Below the pieces are notes generated by a model. It did no database searches. It was not told the DNA's origin and saw nothing but the letters and a program-made list of their open reading frames with translations. From Pseudomonadota bacterium (GTDB lineage: Bacteria; Pseudomonadota; Alphaproteobacteria; Rhodobacterales; Rhodobacteraceae): a stretch of DNA of 64,000 bases. Location of the stretch: contig JBCAYL010000001.1 of assembly GCA_038533575.1 (NCBI GenBank), forward strand, positions 2,136,226-2,200,225, in the 5' to 3' direction. Below are positions 59,334-64,000 of the stretch, one piece after another (position 1 is the stretch's first letter; each line of letters begins with the position of its first letter). A program made the position numbers and the translations under genes.

Positions 59334-62294
59334 ATGACCGAACACTCCCCCAACGATCAGTTCCACGCCTCCTCCTTCATGCAGGGGCACAACGCGGCCT
59401 ATCTCGAACAGCTCTACGCGCAATACGCCGCCGACCCCGCGGCGGTGGACGCGGCCTGGGCCGAGTTCTTCGCGGGGATGGGCGATGGCGAACTAGATGT
59501 GAAGCGGGAGGCCGAGGGCCCCTCCTGGGCGCGGCGCGACTGGCCGCCGATGCCCAACGACGATCTCACCGGCGCGCTTACCGGTGAATACCCCGCCGCG
59601 GCCGAGGGTGCCGCGGTGGCACAGAAGATCTCCGCGAAGGCCAAGGAGAGCAAGATCGAGGTCTCCGACGACCAGATCAAGCGGGCCGTTCTCGATAGCA
59701 TGCGCGCGCTGATGATCATCCGCGCCTACCGCATCCGGGGGCACCTCGCGGCCGATCTCGATCCGCTCGGCATGCGCGCCGAGGAGCCCCACCCCGAGCT
59801 CGAGCCTGCCAACTATGGCTTCACCGAGGCCGACATGGACCGGCCCATCTTCCTCGACAACGTGCTCGGTCTCATGACCGCCTCCATGCGCCAGATCATG
59901 GAGATCGTGAAGCGCACCTATTGCGGCACCTTCGCGCTCCAGTACATGCACATCTCTAACCCGGAAGAGGCGCAGTGGCTCAAGGAACGGATCGAGGGGC
60001 TGGGCAAGGAGGTCCAGTTCACCCGCGAGGGCCGCAAGGCCATCCTCAACAAGATGGTTCAGGCCGAGGGCTTCGAGAAGTTCCTCCATGTCAAATATAT
60101 GGGCACCAAGCGCTTTGGCCTCGACGGGGGCGAGGCGCTCATCCCCGCCATGGAGCAGGTGATCAAGCGCGGCGGCGCGCTTGGCGTGCGTGACATCGTC
60201 ATCGGCATGCCCCATCGCGGGCGCCTCAACGTGCTCGCCAACGTCATGGGCAAGCCCTACCGGGCGATCTTCAACGAGTTCCAGGGCGGCTCCTTCAAGC
60301 CCGAGGATGTCGACGGTTCGGGCGACGTCAAATACCACCTCGGCGCGTCGTCGGACCGCGAGTTCGACGGCAACACCGTCCACCTGTCGCTCACGGCGAA
60401 CCCCTCGCACCTCGAGGCGGTGAACCCGGTCGTTCTCGGCAAGTCCCGCGCCAAGCAGGATCAGAACCACGACACGACGCGCAATTCCTGTCTGCCCGTG
60501 CTTCTCCACGGCGACGCGGCCTTCGCGGGCCAGGGCGTCGTGGCCGAGTGCTTCCAGATGGGCGGCATCAAGGGCCACCGCACGGGCGGCACGATGCACA
60601 TCGTCGTCAACAACCAGATCGGCTTCACGACCGCGCCGCATTTCTCGCGGTCCTCGCCCTACTGCACAGACATCGCGCTTATGGTGGAGGCCCCGATCTT
60701 CCACGTGAATGGCGACGACCCCGAGGCCGTGACCCACGCCGCCAAGGTGGCGACCGAGTTCCGGCAGAAATTCCACAAGGACGTCGTCATCGACATCATC
60801 TGCTACCGCCGCTTCGGTCACAACGAGGGGGATGAGCCGATGTTCACCAACCCTCTCATGTACAAGAAGATCAAGCAGCAGAAGACGACGCTCACCCTCT
60901 ACACCGAACGCCTCGTGCGCGACGGGCTCATCCCCGAGGGCGAGATCGAGGACATGAAGACCGCCTTCCAGGCCGAGCTCAACGAGGAGTTCGAATCCGG
61001 CAAGGACTACAAGCCAAACAAGGCCGACTGGCTCGACGGGCGCTGGTCCCACATCGACCGTCAGAAGCAGGGCAAGTACCAGCGCGGCAAGACCGCCATC
61101 AAGGAAGCGACCTTCGACGAGGTCGCGGGGGCGCTCACGCGCCTGCCCGAGGGCTTCACCGTCCACAAGACCGTGCAGCGGATGCTCGACACCAAGAAGC
61201 GTCTCCTCGAGGAGGGCGACGGGATCGACTGGGCCACGGGCGAGGCTCTCGCCTTTGGATCGCTAATGACCGAGGGCTTCCCGGTGCGCCTCGCGGGCCA
61301 GGACAGCACCCGCGGGACTTTCTCACAGCGCCATTCCGGCCTCGTGAACCAGGACACCGAGGAGCGCTACTACCCGCTCGCCCACATCCGCGAGGGCCAG
61401 GCGCACTACGAGGTCATCGACTCGATGCTCTCAGAATACGCCGTGCTCGGCTTCGAATATGGCTACTCCCTCGCCGAGCCCAACGCGCTTACGCTCTGGG
61501 AGGCGCAGTTCGGCGACTTTGCCAACGGCGCCCAGATCATGTTCGACCAGTTCATCTCGTCCGGTGAGTCGAAATGGCTGCGCATGTCCGGGCTCGTCTG
61601 CCTCCTGCCCCACGGCTACGAGGGCCAGGGCCCGGAGCATTCCTCCGCGCGCCTCGAGCGCTTCCTGCAGATGTGCGGCCAGGACAACATGATCGTGGCC
61701 AATTGCACGACGCCCGCGAACTACTTCCACATCCTGCGGCGACAGCTGCACCGCGATTTCCGCAAGCCGCTCATCCTGATGACGCCGAAATCGCTGCTGC
61801 GTCACAAGCTGGCCGTGTCGAAGAAGGAAGACTTCATCGAAGGCTCCTCCTTCCACCGCGTCCTCTGGGACGATGCGGAATACGGCCACAGCGACACCGA
61901 GCTCGTGGCCGATGACAAGATCAAGCGCGTGGTGATGTGCTCGGGCAAGGTCTACTACGACCTTCTGGAAGAGCGCGATGCCCGCGGCATCGACGACATC
62001 TACCTGATGCGCTTCGAGCAGTTCTATCCGTTCCCGGCGCAGTCCGTGGTCAAGGAGCTCGAGCGCTTCAAGTCGGCCGAGATGATCTGGTGCCAGGAAG
62101 AGCCCAAGAACCAGGGCGGCTACAGCTTCATCGACCCCAATCTCGAATGGGTGCTCGGGCGCATCAAGGCCAAGCATCCCCGCGTGCGCTATGTCGGGCG
62201 CGCCACCTCGGCGTCGCCTGCCACCGGCCTCGCCTCCACCCACAAGAAACAGCAAGCCGACCTCGTCGACGAAGCTCTGACCCTCAAGGACTAG
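59334..62294 (+). CDS. sucA: 2-oxoglutarate dehydrogenase E1 component
   Basis: 986 aa from the ATG of [20 protein letters not shown] (59334, AAGGAAGAG upstream). N-terminal SucB-binding segment, then thiamin diphosphate domain with [40 protein letters not shown] and [12 protein letters not shown]-terminal transketolase-type halves. Decarboxylates 2-oxoglutarate for the SucB lipoyl arm. Standard length. Confidence 0.96.
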   Translation: MTEHSPNDQFHASSFMQGHNAAYLEQLYAQYAADPAAVDAAWAEFFAGMGDGELDVKREAEGPSWARRDWPPMPNDDLTGALTGEYPAAAEGAAVAQKISAKAKESKIEVSDDQIKRAVLDSMRALMIIRAYRIRGHLAADLDPLGMRAEEPHPELEPANYGFTEADMDRPIFLDNVLGLMTASMRQIMEIVKRTYCGTFALQYMHISNPEEAQWLKERIEGLGKEVQFTREGRKAILNKMVQAEGFEKFLHVKYMGTKRFGLDGGEALIPAMEQVIKRGGALGVRDIVIGMPHRGRLNVLANVMGKPYRAIFNEFQGGSFKPEDVDGSGDVKYHLGASSDREFDGNTVHLSLTANPSHLEAVNPVVLGKSRAKQDQNHDTTRNSCLPVLLHGDAAFAGQGVVAECFQMGGIKGHRTGGTMHIVVNNQIGFTTAPHFSRSSPYCTDIALMVEAPIFHVNGDDPEAVTHAAKVATEFRQKFHKDVVIDIICYRRFGHNEGDEPMFTNPLMYKKIKQQKTTLTLYTERLVRDGLIPEGEIEDMKTAFQAELNEEFESGKDYKPNKADWLDGRWSHIDRQKQGKYQRGKTAIKEATFDEVAGALTRLPEGFTVHKTVQRMLDTKKRLLEEGDGIDWATGEALAFGSLMTEGFPVRLAGQDSTRGTFSQRHSGLVNQDTEERYYPLAHIREGQAHYEVIDSMLSEYAVLGFEYGYSLAEPNALTLWEAQFGDFANGAQIMFDQFISSGESKWLRMSGLVCLLPHGYEGQGPEHSSARLERFLQMCGQDNMIVANCTTPANYFHILRRQLHRDFRKPLILMTPKSLLRHKLAVSKKEDFIEGSSFHRVLWDDAEYGHSDTELVADDKIKRVVMCSGKVYYDLLEERDARGIDDIYLMRFEQFYPFPAQSVVKELERFKSAEMIWCQEEPKNQGGYSFIDPNLEWVLGRIKAKHPRVRYVGRATSASPATGLASTHKKQQADLVDEALTLKD

Positions 62295-62301
62295 AGAAGC
62301 C

Positions 62302-63849
62302 ATGTCTACCGAAGTTCGAGTGCCCACCTTGGGCGAAAGCGTCACCGAAGCCACCGTCGCCACGTGGTTCAAGAAGCCGGGCGATGCCGTCGCCGTGGAC
62401 GAAATGCTCTGCGAGCTCGAAACCGACAAGGTGACGGTGGAAGTGCCCTCACCCGCGGCGGGCACGCTGGGCGAGATCGTCGCCGGAGAGGGCGAGACGG
62501 TGGGCGTCGACGCGCTCCTCGCTCAGATCTCCGATGGCGGCGAGGCCGCGCCTTCCAAGGGGGCACCAAAGGCCGACGCCGCCCCGAAGGCCCAGGCCGG
62601 CAGCTCCAGCGGCGGCGGTGCGACGATCGACATCATGGTGCCCACGCTGGGTGAGAGCGTCACCGAGGCCACCGTGAGCACCTGGTACAAGAAGCCGGGC
62701 GATCCCGTGGAAGCCGACGAAATGCTCCTCGAGCTCGAGACCGACAAAGTGAGCGTCGAAGTGCCCGCACCCGCCTCGGGCGTGCTTGGCGAAATCCTCG
62801 CCGAGGAAGGCGCGACGGTGCAGGCCGATGCCAAGCTGGGGACCATGTCCTCGGGCGACGGCGCAGGCGCCGCTGCCTCGAGCAGCGCGGAGGCTCCCGC
62901 AAAACCCGCGGCGCAAGCGCCCGCACCGGCAGCCGCCAACGGCGCCGGTCGCACGGATGTCGAACACGCGCCCTCCGCGCAGAAGATGATGGCCGAGAAA
63001 GGCCTCTCCGCCTCCGACGTCACGGGCACGGGCCGCGACGGCCGCATCATGAAAGAGGACGTCATGCGCGCCGAGGCGCGGCCCGCCGCCAAGGCCGAGG
63101 CCCCTGCGCCCGCGCCGATGCCGCGCGCGCCCGTGCCGGCGGACGATGCCGCGCGCGAAGAGCGCGTCAAGATGACGAAGCTCCGCCAGACCATCGCCAA
63201 GCGTCTGAAGGACAGCCAGAACACCGCCGCCATGCTCACCACCTACAACGAGGTGGACATGACCGAGACGATGGCGCTTCGGAAGGAGTACAAGGACCTC
63301 TTCGAGAAGAAGCACGGCGTCCGCCTCGGCTTCATGTCCTTCTTTACGAAGGCCTGCTGCCACGCGCTCAAAGAGGTGCCCGAGGTCAACGCGGAGATCG
63401 ACGGGACGGATATCGTCTACAAGAACTTCGTCCACATGGGCATCGCCGCGGGCACGCCGCAGGGCCTCGTCGTGCCCGTGATCCGGGACGCGGACTCCAT
63501 GAGCTTCGCCCAGATCGAGAAGGCCATCGCCGAGAAAGGCGCCCGCGCTCGCGACGGCAAGCTCTCAATGGCCGAGATGCAGGGCGGCACGTTCACGATC
63601 TCCAATGGCGGCGTCTACGGCTCGCTCATGTCCTCGCCCATCCTCAACCCGCCGCAATCCGGCATCCTCGGGATGCACAAGATCCAGGACCGCGTGATGG
63701 TTATCAACGGTGAGATGAAGATCCGCCCGATGATGTACCTCGCGCTCAGCTACGACCACCGCATCGTCGACGGCAAAGGCGCTGTGACGTTCCTCGTCCG
63801 CGTGAAAGAGGCGCTGGAGGATCCCCGTCGGTTACTGATGGATCTCTAA
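62302..63849 (+). CDS. sucB: 2-oxoglutarate dehydrogenase E2 (dihydrolipoyl succinyltransferase), two lipoyl domains
   Basis: 515 aa with two N-terminal lipoyl domains, each ending in the DK lysine motif ([14 protein letters not shown] and [14 protein letters not shown]), alanine/proline linkers, an E1/E3-binding domain ([20 protein letters not shown]) and the catalytic domain with [16 protein letters not shown] (His-Asp). Two lipoyl domains are usual for Rhodobacterales SucB but not for enterics. Follows sucA by seven bases. Confidence 0.96.
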   Translation: MSTEVRVPTLGESVTEATVATWFKKPGDAVAVDEMLCELETDKVTVEVPSPAAGTLGEIVAGEGETVGVDALLAQISDGGEAAPSKGAPKADAAPKAQAGSSSGGGATIDIMVPTLGESVTEATVSTWYKKPGDPVEADEMLLELETDKVSVEVPAPASGVLGEILAEEGATVQADAKLGTMSSGDGAGAAASSSAEAPAKPAAQAPAPAAANGAGRTDVEHAPSAQKMMAEKGLSASDVTGTGRDGRIMKEDVMRAEARPAAKAEAPAPAPMPRAPVPADDAAREERVKMTKLRQTIAKRLKDSQNTAAMLTTYNEVDMTETMALRKEYKDLFEKKHGVRLGFMSFFTKACCHALKEVPEVNAEIDGTDIVYKNFVHMGIAAGTPQGLVVPVIRDADSMSFAQIEKAIAEKGARARDGKLSMAEMQGGTFTISNGGVYGSLMSSPILNPPQSGILGMHKIQDRVMVINGEMKIRPMMYLALSYDHRIVDGKGAVTFLVRVKEALEDPRRLLMDL

Positions 63850-63862
63850 CGGTAAAACTGAG

Positions 63863-64000
63863 ATGCGGCTTCTTTTTCTGCAGTTCTATGAAGGTTTTCT
63901 TGCCCTCAGAGACAGGGATTCGCGAAGTGAACGCGCGTATCTTGCGGCTGTGAGCGCTTTCGAGCGCTCACGGTACAAACAGACATTGAGGCATTTTGAC
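63863..64000 (+). other. Short open frame running off the window, uncertain
   Basis: From an ATG 14 bases after sucB the plus strand stays open for 46 codons to the window edge. No ribosome site or family feature is seen. It contains a perfect hairpin (GTGAGCGCT-TTCG-AGCGCTCAC, 63950-63971) without a T-tract. Could be a small gene or spacer. Confidence 0.2.

Noticed and set aside
63950-63971. Hairpin after sucB as rho-independent terminator
   Set aside because: The stem is perfect but no T-tract follows, and it is 100 bases beyond the stop; left as unassigned.

Overview
The window looks like chromosomal DNA of an alphaproteobacterium of the Rhodobacteraceae (roseobacter type). The evidence is the high GC of the backbone, the grouping of sdhCDA/sdhB, mdh and sucCDAB with small secreted proteins interleaved, a two-lipoyl-domain SucB, mesaconyl-CoA hydratase beside a malyl-CoA thioesterase-like protein (ethylmalonyl-CoA pathway), and a phnCDEE transporter. 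No species can be named from the sequence alone.

Layout. 1-4.3 kb: phosphonate/phosphite ABC transporter phnC-D-E1-E2 and the start of a short-chain dehydrogenase (minus strand), with a hairpin plus T-tract between phnD and phnE1. 4.5-8.0 kb: one small secreted protein, then an integrase graveyard: a tyrosine recombinase with many stops (5449-6058), an N-truncated recombinase (6251-7440) and, fused out of frame to it, the N-terminal half of a P4-type integrase with an in-frame stop (7441-7953).

8.1-35.8 kb: two genomic islands in tandem at the 3' end of tRNA-Ser(GCU) (35767-35856). The tRNA 3' end recurs as 63 identical bases at 25117-25179 and as an imperfect 26-base copy at 8101-8126. Island A (8101-25116) holds an XRE/ImmA regulator pair facing, across a large dyad, a four-gene overlapping operon: TIR-like protein, Nmad2-like protein (frame broken exactly at a G GGT TTT slippery heptamer), MazG-like nucleotide hydrolase with a helical C-terminal domain, and a one-helix membrane protein. 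I regard this as the most interesting system here, a probable anti-phage module. Island A also carries a HEPN-like protein, a serine recombinase, several unrecognised genes, two further HTH regulators with palindromic operators, a type III restriction-modification system and a tyrosine integrase. Island B (25117-35766) has the architecture of a phage satellite: integrase, AlpA-like regulator, primase/VapE helicase, a structured non-coding region, small and large terminase but no portal, capsid or tail genes, then a three-gene cargo next to the tRNA. The two integrase genes start on either side of the middle attachment copy and point away from it.

35.9-64 kb: ordinary backbone: a YghU-like glutathione transferase, an outer-membrane barrel, ychF, a VOC protein with no conventional start codon, trpA, deoD, the sdh genes (split by two lower-GC polysaccharide genes), a DoxX-like protein, a DUF1194 protein, mch/mcl2, a TauE-like permease, mdh, a glycosyltransferase and sucC-x-D-A-B. 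A paired TGTGATCAC motif with 20-21 bp centre spacing lies upstream of sdhB, sdhC and sucC, which suggests one regulator controls these TCA-cycle genes together.
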